64,000 nt of DNA from contig SWDT01000045.1 in assembly GCA_009193035.1 (NCBI GenBank), forward strand, positions 124,001 to 188,000, read 5' to 3'. Source of the stretch: Halicephalobus mephisto. Lineage: Eukaryota; Nematoda; Chromadorea; Rhabditida; Panagrolaimidae. The position numbers and the translations under genes were made by a program. The notes under the pieces were generated by a model that saw only the letters and a list, made by a program, of their open reading frames with translations, was not told where the DNA came from and ran no database searches. The first letter of the stretch is position 1. Every line of letters begins with the position of its first letter. This document shows positions 44,688 through 57,904 of the stretch, one piece after another.

Positions 44688-47374
44688 AATTATTGGTCAT
44701 AAATGAATTCCGGCTTTTTTGATTAACTTTTGAAGGAAATATCGTTTTGAATTTTAAATTTCGAAAAAATTGAAAAAGTACGCGGTCGTAAAAGTCAGTT
44801 TTACCTTTCTTCTTCGTTTTGATTTCTTTGACTGGTCTTAAAAGATCACCTTATTCCTTTTTAAATAGAGTCGAAAGACTAAATTGGCCTAAAGATCATT
44901 TTTTGCATTTTTAACAAGATGAAATGGTAAAACTGATCTAATAAAACCAGACTTTCCTTTTAAAGAAATTAAAATGACAAAACGAATTCAAAAAGGACAA
45001 TTCTTTTGTTTGACTGGTAAAAACAAAATCAGTCTTTTTTTTTAACTTATAAAAAACACTTACCAAGTCCTAAAGAAATCAGTTTTTCCTTTCTTGCTTT
45101 TGCAAGTATATTTACCGGGTCTAAAAATAATCATTTATTTTCCTTGATGCGTTTAACGGACTTTACACAAATAGACGTTTCCGGTGCTCGATTTAATTTA
45201 TTAAACCGGCCTAAAACGAGTCAGTTTTTCCATTCTTAGATCGTTTAATTTATTTGACGGACGACAAAATCGTTTTTTCCATTTTTAGACTAGGCGGAAT
45301 GATCATTTTTGACGTTGATTCAAATAAAGTTGCAATTTTGTCTCATGAATTTTTCTCGATCGGAAATCATTCGAATGATTGATTTCATTTGAAGATGAAG
45401 CTTTGTCATATACGTTTGTCCTTTATCGGTCCTGTCTGCTTTATTTCCGACGACGCCGAGCCGATGAGCTTACAGCGGGAACTAATGACGTCTTATGTTA
45501 GACACTGTCGCGCTTTTGTACAAACAATTCCGTTTTAAATTCTTTTCTGTCGAAAAGTTTTACATAATAGAAACCTTGGGTAGTAGTCTTTGGTCTTTGG
45601 GTAATTTTAGAAGGGTTTTCATATATGAAAATCTCACCTACTTGTCAATATGGCTGGCCTAAAAATAGTTTTTCATTTTTATATAATTTTGTTTTATTTC
45701 AGTATTTTAGCGTGTGTTTTAGATAATCGAAGTCTATAGGTACTAGTATCAATATTTAGGTAATTTCAGAACGTTTTTCGTATATGGAAGTTTTACCTAC
45801 TTGTCGATATCCTTGGCCTAAAAATTCTCACGCGTTTTTACATAACCTTGTTTTATTTCAATATTTTAGTGTGTACTTTAGATAATCGAAGTCTATAGAT
45901 ACTTGTTTTGAATATTTAAGTGATTTTATGAGGATTTTCATATATGAAAATTATACTAACTTGTCAATATAGTTGGCCTAAAAATAGTTTTTTAATTTCA
46001 TATAATTTTGTTTTACTTCAGTATTTTAGCGTGTGTTTTAGATAATCGAAGTATATAGGTACTAGTATCAATATTTAGGTGATTTCAAAACGTTTTTCGT
46101 ATAAGGAAAGTTTTATCTCTTTATCAATATGATGACGTAAAAGCACTCCTGTTTTTTATATAATTTTGTTTTTACTTTTTCCTGTTAAATAATTTTGGAT
46201 AATGGAAGCCCATAGATACTGGTCTTTAGTCTTTAGGTGATTTTAGAAAATTTTTTATATGCAAACTTTGTCCATTATCTGCACGTTATCATCAAAGTAA
46301 TGCCGCTTTTCTATATAATCCCATTTTAATTTTTTGTCGAATACTTATAGATAACAAGAACCTAGATACTGTTCTTTGATTTTAGGCACTTTGGAGGAAT
46401 TTTCATGTGCAAAAATTATTTTTTATATATCGTTTTCAACGTAATATATTTTATGTAATATTTTTTAAAATTACTTTTTGTTAAATATTGTCAAAATGAA
46501 ACCCTACATATGTTGACTTTTTTGTCATGATATAATTTGAAAAAATTTCCATATATGAAAACTATATTTAATATTTCTCTACTTTTGTGTTTTTTTCTCG
46601 GTTAATGTGCATAATTTTTATTTATATATGCTAATTTTCAATTATGACGTAATTTTAGAGAAAATTGATATATGAAAATTGGACTTAATATTTGTCTCTT
46701 TTTCCGTGGTTTTGTATTATTTTAATTTTCTGCATCTGGTAATTTTAGGTAATAGAAGTCTGTAGATGTATAATATAAATTATGACGTAATTTTAGAGAA
46801 AATTGATATATGAAAATTGGACTTAATATTTGTCTCTTTTCCCTAAATTTTTCCCTCGATTTTGTACTATTTCATTTCAAATTTCTTTTCATTGAATACT
46901 TTTTTGCCATGGCAACCAAGGAAACAATGATTTTATTGAATTTCTATAACTTTCCACAGATTATGTACATTTTTTAAATTTTAGCTTTTTTTGTAATTTT
47001 AAAACTAGTTTTTTCTTTTAAAAATATTTTAAATTACGTTTTTTTCGGATGGAAGGCATTCTGTGTTTTATGGCATTTTCTGCCGATAGAACTTGGCTGG
47101 CCTTTTGACGTCAAAGTCTTTTTGGTTTTGCAGAAGCTGTGTCTGTCTTCCGATAAGCTCGAAGCAAACAAGCAGACTGGCAAATGCGTGCGGCTGTGTT
47201 GCTAGGCAAGTCTAAGTGAATAGGAGTCCCTAGTTTTGCTTAGAAAATTTTATTGATTCTGTCTGTCTGTTGAATTACAAACAAATTTTTGTTAAAATAT
47301 ATGAAATATGTTTTTTTAAAATGTGTATATAAGTAAAAAATTAATATTTTTATGTTTTTTTTAGATTATTCAAG
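44688..47374. repeat. Intergenic region before eat-6 with repeat arrays
   Basis: At 45590-46290 about four copies of a ~190-bp unit contain TTTCATATATGAAAAT, TACTTGTCAATAT, TTGGCCTAAAAATAG and GATAATCGAAGTC. At 46640-46830 a ~110-bp unit with GAGAAAATTGATATATGAAA occurs twice. Part of this may be a 5' UTR intron of eat-6; GC-richer stretches near 45420-45500 and 47090-47230 may be regulatory. No coding exon was recognised. Confidence 0.6.
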
Positions 47375-50300
47375 ATGGGAAAGCCAAAAGCTAATGGCAA
47401 ACAGGATCTCAATGACCTCAAAAAAGAGGTCACTATGGATGAACATCAAATTCCGCTTGAAGAACTTGTCAAACGTTTTGAAACCGATCTTGATAAGGTA
47501 TGTATTTTTAACATAATTATTTTAAAATATGGTTATGAAAGTGGAATAGTTTGAAATTTCTTAAAATTTAATAACTTTAAAAGACATTTATTAAATTTTA
47601 GGATTTTATAGAAAATTATACCATTTTTAAGTGTTTAAAAGTTATTAGAACTTTCCAAAATACAGTAGGAAATTCTAGAATTTTCCAAAATTTAATAGGT
47701 TTTAAGAAATTTTTTAATTTGTGGAACATTTTTGAACTTTTCACGGTTCGAGAAAACTTCAGAATGTCTTTTTGAGTCCTTCTGAGCTTTTGAAGTCTTC
47801 CAGAATACAGTAGGAAATCTAAAATCCAATAAGGTTTCGAAATTAAAAGATTTTATGAGGATTTCTGGAATTTTACGAAAGTTTGTAATGTCTTTTTGAG
47901 TCATATGAGCTTTTGAAATCTTTCAAAATACAGCAGGAGATTCTAGAATCTTATGGAAATTTTTAACCTTTCAAAATTCAATATAAAGTTATAAAATTCT
48001 CCGAAATCTTGCGGTTTTTAGAACCTTGCAAAATTTAGTGAAAGCTTTTAAAATCTCGTGGGAACTTCTCGCATCTTTCGGAATTTTGTAAAACCTTGGG
48101 ATCTTTTGAAATTCCACAAGAAATTCTAAAGTCCCGTGAAAATTTTTGGAATCTTCCAGAATCTGATAGAAGATTCTAAAGTTTTTGAAAATCTTTGAAC
48201 AAATTCAGAATTGTTTTAAAACTTCTAAAATATAGAATATTTAAAAATTTCACAGAAGCTTCTAAAACTTCCTAGAATCCAATATGGATTTCTAGAATTG
48301 TCCAGAAGTTTACTGAAGATTATGGAATCATAAAAATCGCAAAAATATTATTATTATTAAATTGTAAAAGTATAAAGTTAAAGTTATTTGTGAAGAAAAG
48401 TTTCTAAGATTACTTTGTTGCTTTTTGTAATAGTGTAATTTTAGGGATTAACAACTGCCAAGGCCGACGAAATCTATGAGCGTGATGGACCGAACGCCTT
48501 GTCCCCTCCGCGTACTACCCCGGAATGGATCAAGTTCTGTAAGAATCTTTTTGGAGGTTTTGCAATGCTCTTGTGGGTTGGTGCAATTCTTTGTTACATT
48601 GCTTATTCTGTTGATTATTTTACAATGGAATATGCAAGCAAGGATAATCTCTATCTTGGTATTGTGCTTATGGCTGTTGTGATCATTACTGGATGTTTCC
48701 AATATTATCAAGAATCTAAATCTTCTAAAATTATGGAATCTTTCAAATCAATGGTCCCGACTTTTGCACTTGTTTACAGAAATGGTGAGAAAATTCAACT
48801 TGGAACAGAAAAACTTGTTGTTGGAGATATTGTTGAAGTTAAAGGTGGTGATCGTGTTCCAGCAGATCTTCGAGTTATTTCAGCATTTGGTTTTAAAGTT
48901 GATAATTCGTCATTGACAGGAGAATCAGAACCACAATCTCGTTCACCAGAATGCACAAATGAGAATCCATTAGAAACAAGAAATATTGCATTTTTTTCAA
49001 CAAATGCAGTTGAAGGTACAGCTAAAGGTATTGTAATTAATACAGGTGATAGAACTGTTATGGGAAGAATTGCACATTTGGCAAGTGATTTGGATTCAGG
49101 TATGACACCAATTGCAAGAGAAATAGAACATTTTATTCATATTATTACTGGAGTTGCGGTATTTTTGGGTGTGACATTCTTTTTTATTGCATTTATTTTG
49201 GGTTATCATTGGCTTACAGCAGTCGTATTTTTGATTGGTATTATTGTTGCTAATGTTCCTGAAGGTTTAATTGCAACTGTTACTGTATGTTTGACACTTA
49301 CAGCAAAAAGAATGGCATCGAAAAATTGTCTTGTTAAAAATTTGGAAGCAGTTGAAACACTTGGATCAACATCAACTATTTGTTCTGATAAAACTGGTAC
49401 ATTGACACAAAATAGAATGACAGTTGCACATACATGGTTTGATCATCATATTGAAACATGTGATACAACTGAAAATTATGGTGGATCTGAAAAAAGAAAA
49501 GATAGAGGTGAAACAGAAAAAGCATTACTTAGAATTGCTGGATTATGTAATAGAGCTGAATTTAAACCAGGACAAGATGAATTACCTATTCTTAGACGTG
49601 ATTGTACAGGTGATGCATCAGAAATAGCATTATTGAAATTTACAGAATTATGTGTTGGTCATGTTACTGAATATAGAAAGAAAAATCCAAAAATAGCAGA
49701 AATTCCATTTAATTCAACAAATAAATTTCAAGTATCTGTTCATGAAACTGATGATGGTAATGAATCGTATTTGTTGGTTATGAAAGGTGCACCAGAAAGA
49801 ATTTTAGATAGATGTACAACAATGCTTGTTAATGGAAAAGAAGTAAATATGGATGATAAATTAAAATCAGAATTTAATAATGCATATTTGGAATTAGGTG
49901 GAATGGGTGAACGTGTACTTGGATTTTGTGATTATAGACTTGATTTGGAAAAATATCCAAAAGGATTTGAATTTGATACAGAAAATGTTAATTTTCCTAT
50001 TGAAGGATTAAGATTTGTTGGTTTAATGTCAATGATTGATCCACCACGTGCTGCTGTACCGGATGCAGTTGCGAAATGTAGATCTGCAGGTATTAAAGTT
50101 GTGATGGTTACAGGAGATCATCCGATTACAGCTAAAGCTATAGCTAAATCGGTAGGAATTATATCAGAAGGATCTGAAACAGTTGAAGATATTGCTATTC
50201 GTAGAGGTATTCCTATTGAAAATGTAAATCCACGTGAAGCAAATGCAGCTGTTATTCATGGTTCTGATTTACGTGATATGACACCAGATCAATTATATGA

Positions 50301-51664
50301 TGTTATTAATCATCATAAAGAAATTGTATTTGCAAGAACTTCACCACAACAAAAATTAATGATTGTTGAAGGATTTCAAAGACAAGGACAAATTGTTGCT
50401 GTTACAGGTGATGGTGTTAATGATTCTCCAGCATTGAAAAAAGCTGATATTGGTGTTGCTATGGGAATTGCTGGATCAGATGTATCAAAACAAGCAGCTG
50501 ATATGATATTATTAGATGATAATTTTGCATCAATTGTTGTTGGTGTTGAAGAAGGACGTTTGATTTTTGATAATTTGAAAAAATCAATTGCATATACATT
50601 AACATCAAATATTCCTGAAATTACTCCATTTTTGACATATATTTTGTTTGGTATTCCACTTCCATTAGGAACAGTTACTATTCTTTGTATTGATTTGGGG
50701 TAAGTTTATGATTTTTTTTATATTAAAAATAATGTTTTTTTTGGAATTTTTTAAAATTTTTATATGGAAAATAATGTTTTTTATGATAGGATTTTTTGTA
50801 TGTGATTTTTAATAGATATGGTGGAGTATTTTGTACTTTAGGTTACTGTAATTTTGAGGTTTTTGGGTTTAGAATTTAATTTGAGAAGTTTATTGTGAAA
50901 TTATATAAAATAGAGAAATAATGGTTATGTAAACTACTTTGGTTTTTGAAAGTTGTTTTTAAATTATATATGGTGTTTTTAGTACTGATATGGTCCCTGC
51001 TATTTCTCTCGCTTATGAACCTTCTGAATCTGACATTATGAAACGTCAACCTCGTGATCCTATCCATGATAAATTGGTTAATGAACGTTTGATTTCATTG
51101 GCTTATGGTCAAATTGGTGTTATTCAAGCTTCAGCTGCGTTCTTTACGTATTTCTGGATTATGGCTGATAATGGATTTTTGCCATGGAAGCTTTACCAAC
51201 TTCGTTCTGAATGGGATTCTCGTGCTGTTAATTGTGTTATTGATAGTTACGGTCAAGAATGGGTGAGTTTATAAGATATTATTTTTAATTACTAATGGGA
51301 AAAATTTTAGACGTATGCTAATCGTAAAATTTTGGAATACACTTGTCAAACTGCTTACTTTGTAGCAATTGTTATTGTACAATGGGCGGATTTGATTATT
51401 TCTAAAACTCGTCGTAATTCACTTGTTCAACAAGGAATGGGAAATTGGACTCTCAACTTTGGTCTAGTTTTTGAAACAATTTTAGCATCATTTTTATGCT
51501 ATTGTCCTGGTCTTGATAATGGTCTACGTATGTATGGACTTAGATTTGCTTGGTGGTTCCCAGCTCTTCCGTTCTCTATCCTCATTTTTGTCTATGATGA
51601 ATGTCGTCGTTACTGTATTCGTCGTTGGCCTGGAGGATGGGTTGAACGTGAAACCTACTACTAA
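47375..51664 (+). CDS. eat-6: Na+/K+-ATPase alpha subunit
   Basis: Four exons, 47375-47497, 48445-50699, 50983-51262 and 51311-51664, give 1003 residues; Caenorhabditis EAT-6 is about the same size. It is a P2C-type ATPase of the plasma membrane that exchanges Na+ for K+ with a beta subunit. Visible landmarks: TGES at 199-202 (dephosphorylation loop), VPEG in M4 (Glu314, ion binding), [11 protein letters not shown] with phospho-Asp356, a nucleotide-site [15 protein letters not shown] at 696-701, and the M5-M6 region [16 protein letters not shown] then CIDLGTDMVPA. The C-terminus [12 protein letters not shown] is the conserved alpha-subunit end. Exon 2 is unusually long (2255 nt) and A/T-biased at third positions, while the flanking exons are less so. 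A poly(A) signal AATAAA is at 51766-51771. Confidence 0.97.
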
Positions 51665-51959
51665 ACAAATTTTACAAGAAGTAATCTTGATTGATAAATA
51701 TTCCAAAAAAATTAGTAGCATTCTGTTTTTTAAATTTTTTTATGTTTTAGATTGTGTTTTTAATCAATAAAGCTTAGTAGGTGGATTTGAGAGGAATTGG
51801 GTACTGTAGGATGGGGATTTTGTGGTTATGGTTGGGAAAAGTTTTTTTTATTTTTAAATTCACGTGTGAAGAGAAAGAAGTTTGAAAAAGGAAAAAGTGG
51901 TAAATTTGGTGATTTTTTTAAATTTAAAATTTTTTTAATAATAATTTGATTTTTTGAAT

Positions 51960-52470
51960 TCCCGCGTAAAGTGCGAGTCAATTCTAAGAAATTGCCAGAT
52001 TTACCATTTTCATTACTTTTCGCGGGAATTCAAAAATTTTGAAAACTTTTTGTTTTATTTAAATTTCTTTTGGAATTTGAATTTTTTTAGAATTTCAATA
52101 TTGATTCTGGGACTTCTGATGACGTGAATCCTCGTCAGCTGTAGTAAGAAAATCATCAATCATTTTTTTCAATTTTTTTAAAAATAAAGATTTTATTAGT
52201 TTCGTGTCCCAACACGGAAACTCCGAATTCTAACAATTTTAATAAATACAGTAATTTTTGGAAAATAAGAATTTTAATAATTTTGTGTCCCAACACGGAA
52301 ACTCTAAATTCCAATAACTTCAATAAATACAGTAATTTTTAAAAAATAAGAATTTTATTAGTTTTGTGTCCCAACACGAAAATTCTGAATTCTAATAACT
52401 TCAATAAATACAGTAATTTTTGAAAAATAAAGATTTTATTAGTTTTGTGTCCCAGCGCGAAAACTCCGAT
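51960..52470. repeat. CGCGGGAATTC pair and TGTGTCCCAACACGG array
   Basis: At 51955-52035 the words GAATTCCCGCG and CGCGGGAATTC face each other about 65 bp apart. At 52200-52470 four copies of a ~85-bp unit contain TTTTGTGTCCCAACACGGAA and ATAAATACAGTAATTTTT. Confidence 0.75.
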
Positions 52471-52619
52471 TTACTTCTACAAGGTAAGACAAAAATCCAC
52501 AATTTTAACCTTCGTTGATTTTTCGATTTTTATGTTTTATTCAGTTTTTATTTTTCATTTTTAATTGAGCAAGTAAAAAGAGGAATTTGAGACAGCAATT
52601 GTTTATTTAGCGTTTTTTA

Positions 52620-53000
52620 AGGGAAGCAATCTGGAAGGCTTAGACTTGTATGAAGAAAGGATTACTGCTGTTTCTTCATTTTTCAGAAAATTTCGAAATC
52701 GTCGACCGTTGTGTCAAAACTTAATTATCAAAGAATTTTTGGATGGCCGTTGGTCAAGCCCCGAGGGTTGGTTCCATAAATTTGCTTGCCCGATTTGGGA
52801 CAGAGAGAAGATGAGTCTTGTGCCCGGAGGCAATGAATGAGCCGCTGTAAGTGAATGGAGCCGGCCTCAATTGGGACGTCTTCCATGTCCTTGGCTTTTT
52901 CGAGTTTTATTTTCTGCCATGTTGCTTCCCAAAAGCCGCTCTTCCTTCCGGAAATTAGTTTCTCCTATTTTCGGTTCTAGTATGACAAAAACCAAAAGCA
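52620..53000. other. GC-richer intergenic island
   Basis: This stretch stands out from AT-rich flanks. A 64-codon plus-strand frame (52646-52840) runs through it, but there is no family match and no convincing splice site. It is treated as possible regulatory DNA, with an unrecognised exon as an alternative. Confidence 0.3.
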
Positions 53001-53214
53001 CATTAATCGCAAATTAAAATTTTTTCATATATCAAATTTCAACAGTCCGAATTTTCCCATTACCAACATTTCTTTTTAGAATATTTTTATATTTTGTCAA
53101 ATATATTTCTAAAAATAATAGGAAAGTAGAAATAATTTTAATCGCGAATCATGGAACTTAAAGTTTGATTTTTTAGGCTAACTTCGCGCGTAATTTCATC
53201 AGCGATTGAAAACA

Positions 53215-54480
53215 AAAAAGTTCATGATGGTTGTCAGGCATTTTCGTGACGAGAGTTGATTTTTCTTCTTAGATTGTTTTTTCGCACGTCATTCCGCTTT
53301 TACCCGAAAGCAAAAAAGTCCATCATGATCTTCAGGCATTTTCGCGGTGGGAGTTGGTTTTCCCCTTTTCTTAAGTTGTTTATTCGCACGTCATTCCACT
53401 TTTACCTGGAAGCAAAAAAGTCCATCATGGTCTTCAGGAATTTTCGTGACAAGAGTTGGTTTTTCCTCTTAGATTGCTGTTTTGCACGTCATTCCGCTTT
53501 TACCCGAAAGCAAAAAAGTCCATCATGATCTTCAGGCATTTTCGCGGCAGGAATCGAATTAATTTTTTATTTGATTTTTAGCAAAATTCCACTTTTTAAA
53601 TTATAAAATTTACAGTTAGGAAATTTCGTAACAAAAATTGATTATTTTTCGAAATTTATTTTTGTGTGTAATTTTACGCAAATTCAAAAATGAATAAAGA
53701 TACCGTAGTCGTTACGGATTTTCACGTTGAGAATCGATTTCACTTTTTTTGGATTAATTTTTGCACGAAATTTTGTCCGTATCTAAGACCGAACGAGCTC
53801 GTCATGATCTTTGGGGACTTTTGCGACGGAATTCGATTTTGTTCTTATTTTGGATTAATGTCTACACTCGTCTTTACTTTTATCCAAAAACAAACAAGTT
53901 CATTATGATCTTCAGAAACTTTCGTGACAAAAATTGATTTCATTTTTATGATTTTTATAAAATTTCATCTCGGATTAATCAATGAACAACTCTACCGTAA
54001 TCTTCAGGAACTTTCGTTGTGAAAGTTGATTTTTTAAAAATTCTATTTTTTTAACAAAATCCCAATTCTACCGTAATTGTTCAAAATTTTCGTTGTGAAA
54101 GTTAATTTTTTAAAAATTCTATTTTTTTAAATAAAATTCCAATTCTACCGTAATTGTTCAAAATTTTCGTTGTGAAAGTTAATTTTTTTAAATTTCATTT
54201 TTTAAACAAAATTTCAGCTCTACCGTAGTTTTCAGGAACTTTCGTTGTGAAAGTTGATTTTTTTTAATTCTACTTTTTTAACAAAATTTCAATTCTACCG
54301 TAATTTTTCAAAATTTTCGTTGTGAAAGTTGATTTTTTTTAATTCTACTTTTTTAACAAAATTTCAATTCTACCGTAATTTTTCAAAATTTTCGTTGTGA
54401 AAGTTGATTTTTTTTAATTCTACTTTTTTAAAAAAATTTCAATTCTACCGTAATTTTTTCAAAATTTTCGTTGCGAGAAT
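53215..54480. repeat. Two neighbouring tandem arrays
   Basis: At 53215-53550 a ~100-bp unit with CATTCCGCTTTTACCCGAAA and TCCATCATGATCTTCAGGCA repeats about three and a half times. At 53990-54480 seven units of about 62-65 bp contain TCTACCGTAATTTTTCAAAA and TTTCGTTGTGAAAGTTGATT. The second seems to be a decayed derivative of the first (both end each unit with a TTCAGGA-like word and TTTTCGT). Confidence 0.75.
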
Positions 54481-55009
54481 TTGTTTCGTTTATATTTGAA
54501 ATTTATTTTTTTCTTATTTTCACTTATTTTGATGAAAAAAATAATTCAATAATGGTAGTAGTTTCGTCGTGGGAGTTTGTTTTGTTTTTCGGGACATTTC
54601 TTACAAACCCAAGTTTCGTATTCCCTGCGGCACGTAAAAAACACTATTATATCAAAAAATCGAAGAAAAATGATTAATTTTAAGCTTATTTTTTTTAAAA
54701 TTTAATTTTTTTAAATTTTAGGCCAAAATTGGATTTTTTTGTTGACTAAAAAAAGCGATAAGAGAGTACATTACTGAGATCGGCGTTTTAAAACAAGTCA
54801 TATATCCTTTTGACGCATTTTTAACGAGTATTCAGAATTCGCAGTCCAATTTCGATGAGCGTTTTTTAGGATTTAGATAATTTACGAAATTTGAAAATTT
54901 AGATTTGTTTTTTTTTAGTTACTTTTTCGAAAAACCAATTAGACAGTCGTAATCAGTAGAAAAGTAAATTTAGTAAAAAAGATTAAAATTGGTCAAAATA
55001 AAGTAGAAA

Positions 55010-55440
55010 AAGAATTTTGAGAAAATAGTTTTTTCAAAGTTCGCTGAAAATTAAGCGAATTTTTTTTTCGCTTTTCTGATCACTTATTTAAAAATCGATT
55101 AAATAGTTAAAATCAGTAAAAAAATAGATTTAATTATAAAAAAGAATTGTTAAAATAAAATCGAAAAAAACATTTCAAAATTAATTTTTTCAAAGTTCGC
55201 TAAAAATTAAGCGAATTCGTTTTTTTTCGCTTTTCTGATCACTTATTTAAAAAACCGATTGAATAGTTAAAATCAGTAAAAAAGTAAATTTAATTATAAA
55301 AATGAATTGTTTAAATCGGTCAAAATAAAATCGAAAAAAATGTTTCAAAATTAATTTTTTCAAAGTTCGCTGAAAATTAAGCGAATTTTTTTTTCGCTTT
55401 TCTGATCACTTATTTGGAAAATTTATTTTAAAAAATTTTA
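55010..55440. repeat. Three-copy tandem repeat
   Basis: The unit of about 165 bp contains TTTTTCAAAGTTCGCTGAAA, TTAAGCGAATT and CGCTTTTCTGATCACTTATT. Confidence 0.8.
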
Positions 55441-55559
55441 ATTTTTTATAAATGAAATTCCAAATTTTTTCGATTTTCTTACTTGAGAATAACGTGGATT
55501 AAAAATCAACGATATATAATTTTAAATCTTGATTTTGAAATTGAGGAAACATGCCAGAG

Positions 55560-56830
55560 GATATTTGGAGTCCTGAATTTTAGTAAATTTATTTTCGTTG
55601 TGAATAATGAAACACACAGAAACCAGAAACAAAGCATGTTTGGTTCGAAAATTGAAGCGGCTTCGACCTTTGACTTGACAGCTGACATTCGTCTTCTGGA
55701 ACGCAGCTTTCAAACTTTGCCTGAGGGCGTGCGCGATTTCATGCAATCCGATGCCATTCTGCTTTTTTTCAATTTTATTTTAAAAAATACTTTGTAATCC
55801 AAAAATCAATTTTAATTATTAATTGTACAATATTTGATTTTTCTAAATTTTCTAAAATTATTTAATTTTTTTTTTAAATTTTCTAAAATTTTTTTAAATT
55901 GTTTAAAATTATTTAATTTTTTTTCTAAATTTTTAAAAATTATTTAAATTTTCTAAAATTGTTTAAAAATTTTCTTTTTGATTTTCTAAAATTGTTTAAA
56001 ATTTTCTAAAATTATTTAATTTTTTTTAAATTTTTAAAAATTATTTTAATTTTTTTTGATTTTCAAAAATTATTTTTTTTTAAATTTTCTAAATTTTTTG
56101 AAATTTAACAGAATTTTTAAATATGTTTTTAAACTGATTTAAATATTAAAAAATTAGTTTAAAAAATGGAAAATAAGTTGTAGGATGTTTGATGCCCTGA
56201 GGCATTTATTTGATTTCTTAATTTTGGATTTATTTTTGTTTTAGATTAATCTTAGTCATAATTGCCGTTTTGGGCTAATCTAACTACGAAAAATTTGGTG
56301 TAAAAAAATAAAAAATAACTTTTACAATAGTCATGCCCTGAGGGTATATAATTCCATTTTAATAATTTTTTTATTTTTTAAAACATAATTTTTAATTTCT
56401 TGACTGCCATTTTTGACCTAGTCTAATTTTCAGAATCTAATCTGAAAAGAAAAAGTAACTTGTACAATAGTCATGCCCTGAGGGTATGTACTTCCATTTT
56501 AATAATTTTTTTATTTTTTAAATTTTTGACTATTTTTACTTTATTGTTATTTCTAAGCCAATACAATTTATAAAAATCTAATCTGAAAAGAAAAAATAAC
56601 TTTTACAATAGTCATGCCCTGAGGGTATATAATTCCAATTTCTTAGTTTTTTAAAATTTTTTAGAATAAAATTTTTGATTTCTTGATTGTCATTTTTGAC
56701 CTAGTCTAATTTTCAGAATCTAATCTGAAAAGATAAAAAATTACGAAATAGAGACTAAATGCCCTAAGGGAACAACTATGTTACAACTTAATTACGCAAT
56801 ATGAGATTTTTTATTTTAGAAATTTCCAGA
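55560..56830. repeat. Intergenic region with a possible exon and a second ATGCCCTGAGGG array
   Basis: At 55630-55770 a GC-richer plus-strand frame reads FDLTADIRLLERSFQTLPEG and onward; its family is unknown and coding is doubtful. From 56190 to 56770 four or five units carry ATGCCCTGAGGGTATATAAT or a variant, preceded by ACTTTTACAATAGTC. The core word is the one seen in the array at 11.7-12.4 kb. A short exon-like segment with acceptor TTTCCAG and donor GTGAGT lies at 56830-56896. Confidence 0.5.
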
Positions 56831-57184
56831 AATGGTAATCTGTCAAGATTTATCTAGCTCAACCATCGGTTCAATTGCGCAACGAAGGCGAATTTTGTGA
56901 GTGCTTGTTTGTGTCACTTGCAGTTTTGGTCTTAAGAGTCAAAACTGGTCCGAACATGTTATTTATGCTTTTCCGGATTTTGAAATATGCGCGAAAAATT
57001 TCGGTATAACCCCTTTTTGCATAGGACGGCGTAATGGTCACTTCGGAGGCCTGCTTTCGAAATACCTCTCGAAGCGTCGTTTAGTTGCCGTAGAGTCCCC
57101 ATCATTGACATTTATCTTTTGCCAGTACTGCCCATTGAAGCTTTTTGTTTGTCTTTTTAAGAATGAATGCCAACCAACTATTGT

Positions 57185-57505
57185 CAAAAACCATGTGCCT
57201 CCAATTTCCACTCAGGACCAAAAAACTGTAAAAAGTGCTTTTTCCAAGGTCCTGAGTGGAAATCATATGTAACATTGTATTTTTTATTTTCCACTCAGGA
57301 CCAAAAAACTCTGTAAAAAGTGCTTTTTCCAAGGTCCTAAGTGGAAATCATGTGTAACATTATATTTTTTATTTTCCACTCAGGACCAAAAAAATCTATA
57401 AAAAATACTTTTTTCATATTTTTTGATGGAAATCATGTATGTTCATTTTCCACTCAGGACTAAGGCATGAGCATTTTTCCATGGTCCTGAGTGGAAGCCA
57501 TATTT
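57185..57505. repeat. Four-copy array with TTTCCACTCAGGACC
   Basis: Units of about 85 bp contain CCACTCAGGACCAAAAAA, AAAAGTGCTTTTTCCAAGG and its near complement AGGTCCTGAGTGGAAATCAT, so each unit can fold on itself. Confidence 0.75.
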
Positions 57506-57739
57506 AGGCGATTTCGTATATCGGTTGGCATTCATCTCTTAACGACCACCTGTCCTTAAATTTCGGCGGGATCCGCCATGACCTCGTTTGACCCCATTTG
57601 GCCTTTAATGAGTCTTTGATTTACAAACGCGACAGTCTTTCATTTTGATCTTATCCGAAGAATCTTAAGAGATTCTTGATGGATTCATTCAGTCGGAAGT
57701 AATTGTTCGAATCTCGGATTTTGACTTTGAAACTTTCAG

Positions 57740-57904
57740 GAAAATGTAAAAAAGTTCGAGATGAGCTCGGAACCCTCTACTTCGGTGACGACTCCTAACA
57801 GCCCGGGCTCCCTCGCCGGGGGAGACGGGGTCAAGAGCCCGGACGACATTATTTCAGAAAAATCCGCAAAAATCAAGGAATGGGTCAAGCAGAGACTTGC
57901 TCAT
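57740..57904 (+). CDS. MAX-1/PLEKHH-like protein, 5' exon (partial gene)
   Basis: The exon is flanked by acceptor CTTTCAG (ending 57739) and donor GTGAGT (57905). The ATG at 57761 opens MSSEPSTSVTTPNSPG; the frame is also open upstream to the acceptor, so this could be internal. The last residues, EKSAKIKEWVKQRLAH, closely resemble the end of the coiled coil in MAX-1/PLEKHH proteins (EKAAKIKEWV in the human family). There they are followed by further coiled coil, two PH domains, MyTH4 and FERM. MAX-1 acts in netrin-linked motor axon guidance in C. elegans. Later exons were not found before 64000, so the following intron exceeds 6 kb. Exon composition is much more GC-rich than the flanks. Confidence 0.55.

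Noticed and set aside
53256..53908. Plus-strand frames with repeated FHFYLEAKKSIM-like peptides
   Set aside because: Produced by the ~100-bp tandem repeat; no start context or splice sites.
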